Origin: JAFDVN01 sp964472275 | GTDB lineage: Bacteria > Acidobacteriota > Holophagae > Holophagales > Holophagaceae | DNA length: 64,000 nucleotides | Assembly: GCA_964472275.1 (NCBI GenBank) | Contig: CAYYJN010000005.1 | Span: 16,018-80,017 of the forward strand | Direction of reading: 5' to 3' | Shown here: piece by piece, positions 33,256 through 41,251 of the stretch | Layout of the letters: every line of letters starts with the position of its first letter | Numbering within the stretch: position 1 is the stretch's first letter | Made by a program: the position numbers and the translations under genes | Notes under the pieces: generated by a model | Seen by the model: only the letters and a program-made list of their open reading frames with translations | Database searches by the model: none | What the model was told of the DNA's origin: nothing

Positions 33256-33702
33256 ATGGCCGACATGCGCGAGCTATACCAACAGGTGATCCTGGAGCAC
33301 AACAAGAAGCCCAGGAACTTCGGGAAGCTGGAGCCCTGCACCCACCACGCCGACGGCCACAACCCGCTCTGCGGCGACCAGCTTCAACTGACGATGCGGG
33401 TCGAAGAAGGCCGCATCGCGGACATCAAGTTCGAGGGCAGCGGCTGCGCCATTGATGTGGCGTCCGCCTCCCTGATGACCGGCGCCGTGAAGGGCAAGAC
33501 CACGGACGAAGCCGGGCGCATGGCCGATCAGTTCCGCGCCCTCGTCCGCGGCGAGCTGGACCCCGCCCAGCCCAACGACCTCGGCAAGCTCACCCTCTTC
33601 GAAGGCGTGAAGGACCTGCCGGTGCGCGTAAAGTGCGCCGTCCTCCCCTGGGCCACGCTCCGCAGCGCGCTCCAAGGCGAAGAAGTCGCGAGCACCGAAT
33701 GA
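33256..33702 (+). CDS. sufU: Zn-dependent sulfur acceptor SufU
   Basis: A 148-residue IscU-like protein. It accepts sulfur from SufS rather than acting as a scaffold. Zinc ligands Cys39, Asp41 (NPLCGDQLQL), Cys64 (GSGCAIDVASASLM) and Cys127 (VRVKCAVLPW) match those of Bacillus SufU. The SufU-specific insert before the third cysteine region is present. Its last 40 bases belong to a 194-bp tandem duplication that starts inside the gene. Confidence 0.95.
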   Translation: MADMRELYQQVILEHNKKPRNFGKLEPCTHHADGHNPLCGDQLQLTMRVEEGRIADIKFEGSGCAIDVASASLMTGAVKGKTTDEAGRMADQFRALVRGELDPAQPNDLGKLTLFEGVKDLPVRVKCAVLPWATLRSALQGEEVASTE

Positions 33703-33709
33703 AAATCAT

Positions 33710-33779
33710 TTATCCGCAGATTCCGCAGATTGCGCAGATTAAAAATCAATCGGCGAAATCGGCGTAATCTGTGGACAAG
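33710..33779. repeat. Family B hairpin, unit 1 of the tandem duplication
   Basis: The left arm is TTATCCGCAGATTCCGCAG followed by ATTGCGCAGATTAAA; the right arm is TCAATCGGCGAAATCGGCG followed by TAATCTGTGGACAA. The units are CGCAGATT and its complement, with CGGCGAAAT variants. Confidence 0.85.
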
Positions 33780-33790
33780 AAAGAAGTCTT

Positions 33791-33961
33791 ATGCCCAAAA
33801 TCGCCGAGATTGAATACACGCCGAACCCCAACGCGGTAAAGTTCCAGCTCAAGGAGCAGCGCGCTCCAAGGCGAAGAAGTCGCGAGCACCGAATGAAAAT
33901 CATTTATCCGCAGATTCCGCAGATTGCTCAGATTAAAAATCAATCGGCGAAATCGGCGTAA
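33791..33961 (+). pseudogene. Truncated 5' fragment of the nfu gene
   Basis: The first 22 codons (MPKIAEIEYTPNPNAVKFQL and on) equal those of the intact nfu gene at 33985. The frame then enters the duplicated 3' end of sufU out of phase and runs through the second repeat to a TAA at 33961. It keeps a ribosome-binding region and start codon and could be translated to a 56-residue useless peptide, perhaps coupling translation to the intact gene. Confidence 0.85.
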
Positions 33962-33973
33962 TCTGCGGACAAG
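33904..33973. repeat. Family B hairpin, unit 2 of the tandem duplication
   Basis: Same hairpin as at 33710-33779 shifted by 194 bp, with two changes (GCGCAG to GCTCAG, and CTGTGG to CTGCGG). Confidence 0.85.
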
Positions 33974-33984
33974 AAAGAAGTCTT

Positions 33985-34542
33985 ATGCCCAAAATCGCCG
34001 AGATCGAATACACGCCGAACCCCAACGCGGTGAAGTTCCAGCTCAAGGAGCCGGTGGCGCTGGGCTTCCCGAAGAGCTTCCCCAGCAAGGAGATCGCCGA
34101 GGCCGATGAATTGGCCAAGGGCCTCTTCGCGGTGGGTCATGTGGTGTCGGTGTTCATGCAGGAGAAGTGGCTCACGGTCACGAAGGACGACGGCGCCACT
34201 TGGCCCGAGCTGCTGCCCAAGCTGGCCGCGCCCATCCGCAGCGCGCCCTCCGCCACCGGCCACGCGCCCGATCAGGCTCCCAAGCGCGAATTCGGCTCAC
34301 TCTTCGACCCCGATGACGAAGTGCTGAAGCAGGTCCAAAAGGTGTTGGACGAGGCCATCCTCCCCGCGCTGGCCGCGGATGGCGGCGGCCTGGAATTGGT
34401 GGGCCGCCATGAAAAGCAGGTGATGATCCGCTACCAGGGCGCCTGCGGCACCTGCCCCGCCAGCCTCACCGGCACGCTAGCGGCCATCGAAGGCCTCGTG
34501 CAGAAAGAGATTGACCCCGAACTGGTGGTGATTTCGGTATGA
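33985..34542 (+). CDS. nfu: Nfu-type Fe-S carrier protein
   Basis: A 185-residue protein. The N-terminal Nfu_N/Scaffold domain (residues 1-85, IAEIEYTPNPNAVKFQL) is joined by a Pro/Ala linker to a NifU C-terminal domain. Cys154 and Cys157 in YQGACGTCPASLTGTLAAIE bind a 4Fe-4S cluster at the dimer interface. It should transfer clusters from SufBCD to target enzymes. Its first 66 bases are repeated upstream in the tandem duplication. The stop overlaps the next start (ATGA). Confidence 0.95.
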   Translation: MPKIAEIEYTPNPNAVKFQLKEPVALGFPKSFPSKEIAEADELAKGLFAVGHVVSVFMQEKWLTVTKDDGATWPELLPKLAAPIRSAPSATGHAPDQAPKREFGSLFDPDDEVLKQVQKVLDEAILPALAADGGGLELVGRHEKQVMIRYQGACGTCPASLTGTLAAIEGLVQKEIDPELVVISV

Positions 34543-35150
34543 GCGCCCAACGCCACGCCGTGCTTGTGCATGGCATGGGACGCACACCGCTCTCGATGCT
34601 GCTCTTGGCCGCGCGACTCCGAAGCCGTGGCATCGAGAGCACGACCTTTGCCTATTTCGCGGGTCATGGTTCCTTTGATGCGATCGCAACGAGGCTCGGG
34701 CATCACATGGCCAAGCAGCCCGAAGGCTATATGGCCATCGGACACTCGCTGGGTGGGCTGCTCCTTCGAAAAGCCATCGCCGACCTACCGGAGGCGGCGA
34801 GGCCTGCCCATCTCTTCCTGCTCGGCACCCCCAATCAATCCTCGCGTCTGGCCCAAAGCCTGCGCCACCGCCCCATCTACCGCGCGCTCACCGGCGACGC
34901 CGGACAACTCCTCGCGGATGAAGCGCGGCTCAGCGCTCTGGGTGATCTGGACCTTCCCATCACCGTGATCGCAGGAACCGCGGGGCCCAGGTGGCAGAAA
35001 AGCCCCTTTGCCGATGAGCCCAACGACGGTGTCGTTTCACTCTCCGAAGCGCGGCTCGCGGGAGCAGAGCTGCGTGCCCTGCCCCTGCTGCATACCTTCC
35101 TCATGAACAGTGTCGAGGTGGCGAACCTTATCGCCGCCAAAACACGGTGA
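34539..35150 (+). CDS. Alpha/beta-hydrolase (esterase/lipase-like)
   Basis: A 203-residue protein. The oxyanion strand VLVHGMGRTPLSML and nucleophile elbow AIGHSLGGLLLRKA (Ser in GHSLG) are clear. The acid and His are probably in the EPNDGVVSL and LPLLHTFLM segments. No signal peptide is seen. It is smaller than most lipases and resembles the PGAP1/YpfH-like cytosolic group. It overlaps nfu by 4 bp and so is the last gene of the suf transcript, an unusual companion. Confidence 0.85.
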   Translation: MSAQRHAVLVHGMGRTPLSMLLLAARLRSRGIESTTFAYFAGHGSFDAIATRLGHHMAKQPEGYMAIGHSLGGLLLRKAIADLPEAARPAHLFLLGTPNQSSRLAQSLRHRPIYRALTGDAGQLLADEARLSALGDLDLPITVIAGTAGPRWQKSPFADEPNDGVVSLSEARLAGAELRALPLLHTFLMNSVEVANLIAAKTR

Positions 35151-35190
35151 TGCCCTAGGAAGACTTTCGGTTCAGACGAACTTCACGACA

Positions 35191-35278
35191 GGAACACAGA
35201 GGGCACAGAGAAAAGCATGGAGAGCACAGAGATTTTTTCTCTGTGCTCTCTGTGAATCCTCTGTGCTCTCTGTGTCCC
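35191..35278. repeat. Intergenic hairpin of CACAGAGG units (family A)
   Basis: The left arm (35191-35232) has AACACAGAGG, GCACAGAG and GCACAGAGA. The right arm (35233-35278) has CTCTGTGCT, CTCTGTGAATC, CTCTGTGCT and CTCTGTGTCC. It stands between the convergent suf operon and the M13 peptidase gene and could terminate both. Confidence 0.88.
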
Positions 35279-35293
35279 TTGCTTTTCGTCCGT

Positions 35294-37414
35294 CTACCAG
35301 ATCTTCACGCGGTCCTTGGGGGCGAGGTAGAGCTTCTCGCCTTCCTTGGGCTTGAAGGCGTCGTACCAGGCGTCCACATTTCGGACGGTCTCGGCGCGGA
35401 ACTTCCCGGGGGCGTGGCCGTCGCCGATGACTTGAGCGCGCAGGGAGGCGTCGCGGGACTTGCCGCGCCACGCCTGGGCGAAGGCGAGGAAGAAGCGCTG
35501 ATCGCCGGTGAAGCCCTGGATCACGGGCGCGGGCTTGCCGTGGAGCGACTTCTTGTAGGCGAGGTAGGCGATGGTGAGACCCGACACATCCGCGATGTTC
35601 TCGCCGAGGGTCTGCTGACCGTTCACATGGAGGCCCGGCAGCGGTTCGTAGGCGTTGAACTGCTCGACGAGGCGCTGGCCCGCCGCCTTGAAGTGGGCCT
35701 GATCTTCCGGCGTCCACCAGTTGGCGAGGCGGCCTTCCGCGTCGAACTCCGCGCCGGTGTTGTCGAAGCTGTGGCTGATCTCGTGGCCGATGATCGCGCC
35801 GATGGCGCCGTAGTTGCTCGCGGCGTCGGCCTTGGGATCGAAGAAGGGCGCTTCGAGGATCGCCGCGGGGAAGTTCAGCGCGTTCTGCAGCGGCAGGTTC
35901 ACGGCGTTGACGGTCTGGGGCGTCATCCACCATTCGCCGCGGTCCACGGGCTTGCCGAGTTTGGCGAGCTGGTGGCGGTACTCGAAGAGGCTCGCGCGGC
36001 GCGCGTTGCCGAGCGCGTCGTCGGGGCGCACTTCGAGCGTGGCATAGTTCCGCCAGGTCTCGGGATAGCCCACGCCCACCCGCAGCGTGGTGATCTTCGC
36101 CTTCGCCTTTTCCTTGGTGGCGGGCGTCATCCAATCCAGCGTGTCCACGCGGTCGTTGAAGGCGGCCATGAGGTTGTGGACGAGATCCTGCACCTGGCGC
36201 TTGGACGAGGCCGGGAAGTAGCGCTCGACATAGAGGCGCCCCACCGCGTCTCCCAGCGCGCCGTTCACCGCCGAGATGGCGCGCTTGTCGCGCGCCCGCT
36301 GCTGCGGCACGCCCGAGAGATCGTGGCCGTAGAAGCCGAAAGCGAGGTCGGCGAAGGTCTTGGGCAGCAGCCCCGCGCTTTCGTTGAGCAGGTGGAAGGC
36401 GAGGTAGTCCTTCCAGGTGGAAAGCGGTTCGCTCGCCACCAGCGCGGAGAGGCCCGTGATGCCCGAGGGCTGCCACGCGGTGATGACCTTCTGCCCATCG
36501 AGCCCGGCGGCCTTGAAGAAGGCGGCCCAGTCGAGGCCCGGCGCCTTGGCCGCGAATTGATCCGCCGACCAGGGGTTGTTCGCCTTGTGCACATCCTGGC
36601 TATCCACGAGGCTTTCCTGGGCCTGCGCGATCTTCATCTCCAGGCCGAAGATCGCCTTCGCTTTCGCGTCCGCGTCGGGCGTGCCCGCGGCCTTCAGGAT
36701 CGCGGCGATGTAGGCCTGGTATTTGTCGCGCAAGGAAGCCATCGCCGGATCCGCGCCCAGGTAGTACTCCCGGTCGGGCATGCCGAGGCCGCCCTGGAGC
36801 AGGTAGGCCATCTCATGGTCCGGATCCTCCAGGCCCTGGGTCACCCAGACGCCGAAGAGATGGGAGGTGTGGAAGTTCGTGTCGTTGAGCGGGTCCACAT
36901 CTGCCCGCACCTGCGCGCCGAAAGCCCGGGACAGGTCGGCGGGCGACTGAATGGCGGCGATGGCGGCGAGATCGGCTTTCAGCGGGGCGAGGCCGCGCTT
37001 CTCGATGGCGGCCGTGTCCAGGTAGGCCGCGTAGTAGTCCGCGATCTTGCGGGCGTCGCCACCCTTGGCGGGGTGCGAGGCCCCGGCCTGGCGGATGATC
37101 TCCGCCGTGCGGGCCTCCGCCTTGTTGAAGAGCTGGAGGAAATTGCCCGTGCTGGAGCGGTCCGGCGGGATGACGGTCGTCTTCGCCCAACCGCCGTTGG
37201 CGTAGGCCTCGAAGTCATCGCCCGGCTTCACGGAAAGGTCCATGCCCGCCCGGGGCGCGGCGAGGGCCGCTTTGGGGACCGAAGCCTTGGTGGTCGCCTG
37301 GGCCGGGGCCACCTGAGCCGCCCCTTGAGCCACGAGGCCGAGCCCCGGAGCGATGAGGATTCCTGCGGTGAGCGCGTACCGGATCCGGCGCATAAGGCCT
37401 CCCTCAGGTTCCAT
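35294..37414 (-). CDS. M13-family metallopeptidase (neprilysin/PepO-like)
   Basis: A 706-residue exported endopeptidase. The signal peptide (RIRYALTAGILIAPGLGLVA) is followed by a low-complexity Ala/Pro/Gln linker. The zinc site is IIGHEISHSFDNTGAEFD (HEISH), the third ligand lies in LGENIADVSGLTIAYLAY (ENxAD), and VNAVNLPLQNALNFPAAIL is the family's substrate-binding segment. Length and motif order are standard. It lies in the periplasm or at the cell surface and probably degrades peptides. It is divergent from rpsA. Confidence 0.95.
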   Translation of the reverse strand: MEPEGGLMRRIRYALTAGILIAPGLGLVAQGAAQVAPAQATTKASVPKAALAAPRAGMDLSVKPGDDFEAYANGGWAKTTVIPPDRSSTGNFLQLFNKAEARTAEIIRQAGASHPAKGGDARKIADYYAAYLDTAAIEKRGLAPLKADLAAIAAIQSPADLSRAFGAQVRADVDPLNDTNFHTSHLFGVWVTQGLEDPDHEMAYLLQGGLGMPDREYYLGADPAMASLRDKYQAYIAAILKAAGTPDADAKAKAIFGLEMKIAQAQESLVDSQDVHKANNPWSADQFAAKAPGLDWAAFFKAAGLDGQKVITAWQPSGITGLSALVASEPLSTWKDYLAFHLLNESAGLLPKTFADLAFGFYGHDLSGVPQQRARDKRAISAVNGALGDAVGRLYVERYFPASSKRQVQDLVHNLMAAFNDRVDTLDWMTPATKEKAKAKITTLRVGVGYPETWRNYATLEVRPDDALGNARRASLFEYRHQLAKLGKPVDRGEWWMTPQTVNAVNLPLQNALNFPAAILEAPFFDPKADAASNYGAIGAIIGHEISHSFDNTGAEFDAEGRLANWWTPEDQAHFKAAGQRLVEQFNAYEPLPGLHVNGQQTLGENIADVSGLTIAYLAYKKSLHGKPAPVIQGFTGDQRFFLAFAQAWRGKSRDASLRAQVIGDGHAPGKFRAETVRNVDAWYDAFKPKEGEKLYLAPKDRVKIW

Positions 37415-37484
37415 GGAACCCGCTCCAGGACACGGCGGGAAGAGCTATCCGTTTAGGCAATTTCCTGGTCCTCCGGGAGTTCTG

Positions 37485-37504
37485 GCGGTATCCTGATCGT
37501 TCTG
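37485..37504 (+). promoter_or_regulatory. Candidate rpsA promoter element shared with ahpC
   Basis: GCGGTATCCTGATCGTTCTG occurs here 77 bp before rpsA and again, identically, at 50282-50301 before ahpC. TATCCT (37489-37494) would be the -10 box. A weak -35 (TGGTCC) lies 17 bp upstream. Identity over 20 bases at two unrelated highly expressed genes suggests a strong housekeeping promoter. Confidence 0.5.
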
Positions 37505-37580
37505 CCGGGCGCCCTTCATGGGTAGTGATCCGGGATTCCAGCCCTGCCCGGAAGGCGGGGCAACCAACGAGGTGGACTTC

Positions 37581-39335
37581 ATGTCCAAATTGCTAGATCA
37601 GATCAAGGGCCACGGCGCCAAGCAGGTGGGCCGCATCACCGTGCTCGACCAGGGGCTCCTGGACGAGAGCGAGTCCGGGAACGAGTTCCTGGCCGCGCTG
37701 CAGGGCGAAACCCGCGCGCTCCGCGAGGAGCAGGTCGTCCGCGGCGTCGTCATGGAGATCCGCGGCAAGGATGTCATCGTGGACATCGGCTACAAGGGCT
37801 CGGGCACCATCAACCTGGACGAGTTCAACAACCCTGACGGCACCAACACCGTCGCGGTGGGCGACATCGTCGAGGTGCTCGTGGAGCACCTGGAGGACGC
37901 GCACGGCAATGTGCGCCTCTCCAAGGATCGCGCCGAGAAGATGAAGATCTGGGACGAGGTCGAGAAGGCCTTCCGTTCCAACATGACCGTGCACGGCACC
38001 GTGCTGGAGAAGGTCAAGGGCGGTCTCGCCGTGGACATCGGCATCCGCGCCTTCCTGCCCGGCTCGCAGGTGGACACCAAGCCCGTCCGCAATCTGGATC
38101 CCTTCATCGGCAAGTCCTTCGATATGAAGGTCATCAAGGTCAACCGCCGCCGCGGCAACATCGTCCTGTCCCGCAAGCTCTTCCTGGAGACGATCAACGC
38201 GTCCCTGAAGGAAGAGACGCTGGCCGGCCTCGAAGAGGGCAAGCTGGTCGAGGGCGCGGTGAAGAACATCACCGAGTACGGCGCCTTCATTGACCTGGGC
38301 GGCGTGGACGGCCTGCTGCACATCACCGACATGTCCTGGGGCCGCCTCACGCACCCCAGCGAGATGTTCCAGGTGGGCGACAAGGTCGAAGTGGCCGTCC
38401 TCAAGTACGACAAGGACACCGAGCGCGTCTCCCTGGGCTACAAGCAGAAGTTCCCAGATCCCTGGCTCTCCGTCGAGGAGCGCTACCCCGTGAACGCGCT
38501 GGTCAAGGGCAAGATCGTCTCGATCACCGACTACGGCGCCTTCGTGGAGCTGGAGCCCGGCGTCGAGGGCCTGGTGCATGTCTCGGAGATGAGCTGGAAC
38601 AAGAAGGCGAAGTCCGCCAAGGGCCTGGTCAACCTGGGCGACCAGGTCGAGGCCCAGATCCTCCAGGTGGATTCCGAGAACCGCCGCATCTCCCTCGGCA
38701 TGAAGCAGATCACCCCGAACCCCTGGATGGCGATCGCCGAGAAGTACCAGCCCGGCCAGATCGTCACTGGCACGGTGCGCAACATCACCGAGTTCGGCGC
38801 GTTCGTGGAGCTGGAAGAGGGCGTGGATGGCCTCATCCACATCTCCGACTTCAGCTGGACGAAGAAGGTCAAGCACCCCGGCGAGATCGTGAAGAAGGGC
38901 GACAGCGTCACCGCCAAGGTCCTCGCCATTGATCCGCTGGCCCAGCGCATGAGCCTCGGCGTCAAACACCTCGAGCCCAATGTGTGGGAACTCTTCTTCG
39001 AGAACCACAGCGTCGGCACCACCGTCACCGGCAAGATCGCCCGCCTAACCGACTTCGGCGCCTTCGTGGACCTGGGCGATGGCATCGAGGGTCTGGTGCA
39101 CATCTCCGAGATCGCCCGTCACCGCGTGGACGACATCACCAAGGAGTTCCAGCCCGGCCAGGAGCTCACGATGAAGATCGTGAAGCTGGATCCCGTGGAG
39201 CGCCGCATCGGCCTCTCCGTGAAGCAGCTGCTCCAGGACCAGGAGCGCGGCGAAGTGGAAGGCGCCAAGGCCGCCAACCCCTTCCAAAAGGCCACGCTCG
39301 CCGACGCCTTCAAGAACGCGGAACGCGAGAACTAA
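37581..39335 (+). CDS. rpsA: 30S ribosomal protein S1
   Basis: A 584-residue protein with six S1 (OB-fold) domains. Each has the GKI/TVR.I...GAFV.L..G.EGL.H.S pattern, for example KNITEYGAFIDLGGVDGLLH and RNITEFGAFVELEEGVDGLI. GAGGTGG before the ATG at 37581 (MSKLLDQIKG) sets the start; the upstream in-frame ATG at 37518 lies in the leader. S1 helps mRNA bind to the 30S subunit. A strong intrinsic terminator follows. Confidence 0.95.
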   Translation: MSKLLDQIKGHGAKQVGRITVLDQGLLDESESGNEFLAALQGETRALREEQVVRGVVMEIRGKDVIVDIGYKGSGTINLDEFNNPDGTNTVAVGDIVEVLVEHLEDAHGNVRLSKDRAEKMKIWDEVEKAFRSNMTVHGTVLEKVKGGLAVDIGIRAFLPGSQVDTKPVRNLDPFIGKSFDMKVIKVNRRRGNIVLSRKLFLETINASLKEETLAGLEEGKLVEGAVKNITEYGAFIDLGGVDGLLHITDMSWGRLTHPSEMFQVGDKVEVAVLKYDKDTERVSLGYKQKFPDPWLSVEERYPVNALVKGKIVSITDYGAFVELEPGVEGLVHVSEMSWNKKAKSAKGLVNLGDQVEAQILQVDSENRRISLGMKQITPNPWMAIAEKYQPGQIVTGTVRNITEFGAFVELEEGVDGLIHISDFSWTKKVKHPGEIVKKGDSVTAKVLAIDPLAQRMSLGVKHLEPNVWELFFENHSVGTTVTGKIARLTDFGAFVDLGDGIEGLVHISEIARHRVDDITKEFQPGQELTMKIVKLDPVERRIGLSVKQLLQDQERGEVEGAKAANPFQKATLADAFKNAEREN

Positions 39336-39351
39336 ACAAGTCCGAACACCC

Positions 39352-39387
39352 AAGAAGGCCCCGGGAAACCGGGGCCTTCTTCTTTTT
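39352..39387 (+). terminator. Intrinsic terminator of rpsA
   Basis: AAGAAGGCCCCGG and CCGGGGCCTTCTT are separated by a GAAA loop and followed by CTTTTT. This is a textbook rho-independent terminator, 16 bp after the rpsA stop. Confidence 0.92.
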
Positions 39388-39388
39388 C

Positions 39389-39432
39389 CCGCGGCCCGGG
39401 GTCCGAGGCCCGTAGCCCAGGCGCTTCAAGCC
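39389..39432. repeat. CCCGAGG-type repeat (family C, single arm)
   Basis: CCCGCGGCCCGGGGTCCGAG is followed by GCCCGTAGCCCAGGCG, units of the C family. It directly follows the rpsA terminator and precedes the GGDEF gene by 22 bp. Confidence 0.6.
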
Positions 39433-39454
39433 CGTTAGCATCCATACACACCCC

Positions 39455-40333
39455 ATGCGCGAGGATGTCACCCGCACCACCATCCCCATGCCGCCGCCCT
39501 TGCCGGAGGCGGCCTGCCTCGTGCTGCTCTATGGCACGGGTGAATTGGGACGCCGCTATCCGTTGCGGAGCGAGCTGACCATCGGGCGCGGCGCCTCCAA
39601 CGACCTGGTGCTGGACTTGGACGATGTCTCCCGCCAGCACGCCTGCTTCACGCCCGAAGGCGAGACCTGGGCCGTGGAGGATCTCGGCAGCACCAACGGC
39701 ACGCAAGTGAACGGCGCGGAGATCAAGGCCCGCGCGCCCTTGCGGAACGGCGACCTCGTGAAGGTCGGGCGCGCCATCTTCAAGTACCTTTCCGGCGGCA
39801 ACATCGAGGCGCTCTTCCACGAGGAGATCTACCAGCTCACCGTGTGCGACGGCCTCACCAAGATCCCCAACAAGCGCTTCCTGCTCGACTTCCTGGACCG
39901 GGAGCTGGCCCGCGCCGCGCGCTACGGGTCGCCGCTGACGACCGTGATGCTGGACATTGACCACTTCAAGAAGATGAACGACAGCTTCGGCCACTTGGCG
40001 GGGGACGAAGTGCTCGCGCGGCTCGCGGGCGCCATCGCGCCCTGCATGCGCCGGGAGCAGCTCTTCGCGCGGTACGGCGGTGAGGAATTCTGCCTCGTGC
40101 TCCCCGAGTTGGAGCCGGCCCAGGTGGAGGGCCTTTGCGAAGCCGTCCGCCTCGCGGTGGAGAAGGCCGTCTTCCGCTTCAACGAAGGCGAGGTGCGCGT
40201 GACGGTCAGCCTCGGCGCCGCCGCCTTCGAATCCGGCATGTCCCGCGCCGCGCTCATCGAAGCCGCCGACGCCCAGCTCTACCGCGCCAAGCACGAGGGA
40301 CGGAATCGCGCGGCGTATGGGTGGAAGAGATAG
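39455..40333 (+). CDS. FHA-GGDEF protein (diguanylate cyclase)
   Basis: A 292-residue soluble protein. An N-terminal FHA domain (residues 20-105) has the phosphopeptide-binding residues in TIGRGASNDLVL, VSRQHACF and DLGSTNGTQVNG. A C-terminal GGDEF domain follows, with DGLTKIPNKRFLLDFL, DIDHFKKMNDSFGHLAGDEV and the active-site loop RYGGEEFCLVLPE, so it should make c-di-GMP. The inhibitory I-site would be RxxD five residues before GGEEF; here it reads RREQ, so feedback inhibition is probably lost. A phosphothreonine input is inferred from the FHA domain. Confidence 0.93.
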   Translation: MREDVTRTTIPMPPPLPEAACLVLLYGTGELGRRYPLRSELTIGRGASNDLVLDLDDVSRQHACFTPEGETWAVEDLGSTNGTQVNGAEIKARAPLRNGDLVKVGRAIFKYLSGGNIEALFHEEIYQLTVCDGLTKIPNKRFLLDFLDRELARAARYGSPLTTVMLDIDHFKKMNDSFGHLAGDEVLARLAGAIAPCMRREQLFARYGGEEFCLVLPELEPAQVEGLCEAVRLAVEKAVFRFNEGEVRVTVSLGAAAFESGMSRAALIEAADAQLYRAKHEGRNRAAYGWKR

Positions 40334-40455
40334 GCTGGAGACTGGAGGCTGGAGGTTCAGAGCGCTGCGACCCAAAGGGCCGCGGCTTCTTGAGGCCCGG
40401 CGCCTTTGGCGCCGCGCGGTTTGACCTCCAGTCTCCAGTCTCCAGCCTGAACCCT
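40332..40455. repeat. CTGGAGR hairpin with inner GC element (family D)
   Basis: The left arm (40332-40359) is AGGCTGGAGACTGGAGGCTG and GAGGTTCA. The right arm (40430-40452) is GACCTCCAGTCTCCAGTCTC and CAGCCTGA. The core begins GCGACCCAAAGGGCCGCG, matching the cores of the two other D elements, and contains a second palindrome GGCGCCTTTGGCGCC. Confidence 0.88.
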
Positions 40456-40516
40456 GAACCCAAGTAGCCATCGCGTCCCCCGCCTCGCCTCTGCCAAGCT
40501 CGGGAGCGGAGGGGCC

Positions 40517-41251
40517 ATGAGCACGACGGCCGCGCGGAACTGGAGCGAAGAGGCCAAGCAGGAACTGGCCAACAGCGTGACCCATGGGCTGGGCGCGGTG
40601 CTCGCCGTCGCCGGGCTCGTGGTGATGACAGTTTTCGCGGGCCTGCGCGGCGACGCGCGGCACATCGTCGGCGCGGCGATCTTCGGCGCGACCCTCGTGC
40701 TGCTCTACACCATGTCCACGCTCTACCACGCCTTCCGCGGCCCCCGCGTGAAGAAGGTCTTCAAGATCCTGGACCACTCCGCCATCTACCTGCTCATCGC
40801 CGGCACCTACACGCCCTTCACCCTCGCCGCCATCCGAGGCGCCTGGGGATGGAGCCTCTTCGGCGTCATCTGGGGCCTCGCCAGCCTGGGCGTGGCGCTG
40901 AAGGCGACGCTCTACGCGAAGTGGGTGCCCGCCGTCGTCGCGAAGCCCATTGACCATCTTCACGCGCCACCCGGCGGCCCCGCGCCGCCGAAGCGGATGA
41001 AGGCCATCTCCACCGCGATCTATCTGGCGATGGGCTGGCTCATCGTCATCGCCATCGTGCCGCTCTGGCGCGCGCTGCCCGAGGCGGGACTCGCGTGGCT
41101 CTTCGGCGGCGGCCTTTGCTACACGGCGGGCGCGGTCTTCTACTCCTGGCGTTCGCTGCGCTTCCACCACGCCATCTGGCACCTCTTCGTCGTGGCGGGC
41201 AGCCTCTGCCACTTCTTCGCGGTGTTGTGGCATGTGATCCCGGCCGCATGA
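40517..41251 (+). CDS. Hemolysin III / TrhA-type membrane protein (PAQR family)
   Basis: A 244-residue protein with seven membrane helices. The family's metal-binding His residues are present: SVTHGLGAVL near the start, TMSTLYHAFRG in the second segment, and FHHAIWHLFVVAGSLCHFFAV near the end. A proline-rich cytosolic insert (KPIDHLHAPPGGPAPPKR) between helices 4 and 5 is unusual. TrhA proteins maintain membrane fluidity; the hemolysin name is historical. The stop overlaps the start of the miniature activator (ATGA). Confidence 0.9.
   Translation: MSTTAARNWSEEAKQELANSVTHGLGAVLAVAGLVVMTVFAGLRGDARHIVGAAIFGATLVLLYTMSTLYHAFRGPRVKKVFKILDHSAIYLLIAGTYTPFTLAAIRGAWGWSLFGVIWGLASLGVALKATLYAKWVPAVVAKPIDHLHAPPGGPAPPKRMKAISTAIYLAMGWLIVIAIVPLWRALPEAGLAWLFGGGLCYTAGAVFYSWRSLRFHHAIWHLFVVAGSLCHFFAVLWHVIPAA

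Larger units (their letters stand above)
33663..34050 (+). repeat. 194-bp direct tandem duplication across the sufU-nfu junction
   Basis: Unit 1 is 33663-33856 and unit 2 is 33857-34050. Each contains the last 40 bases of sufU, a family B hairpin and the first 66 bases of nfu. I count four single-base differences between units, two of them silent third-position changes in the nfu part. The event leaves sufU and nfu intact and adds a broken nfu start between them. Confidence 0.95.
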
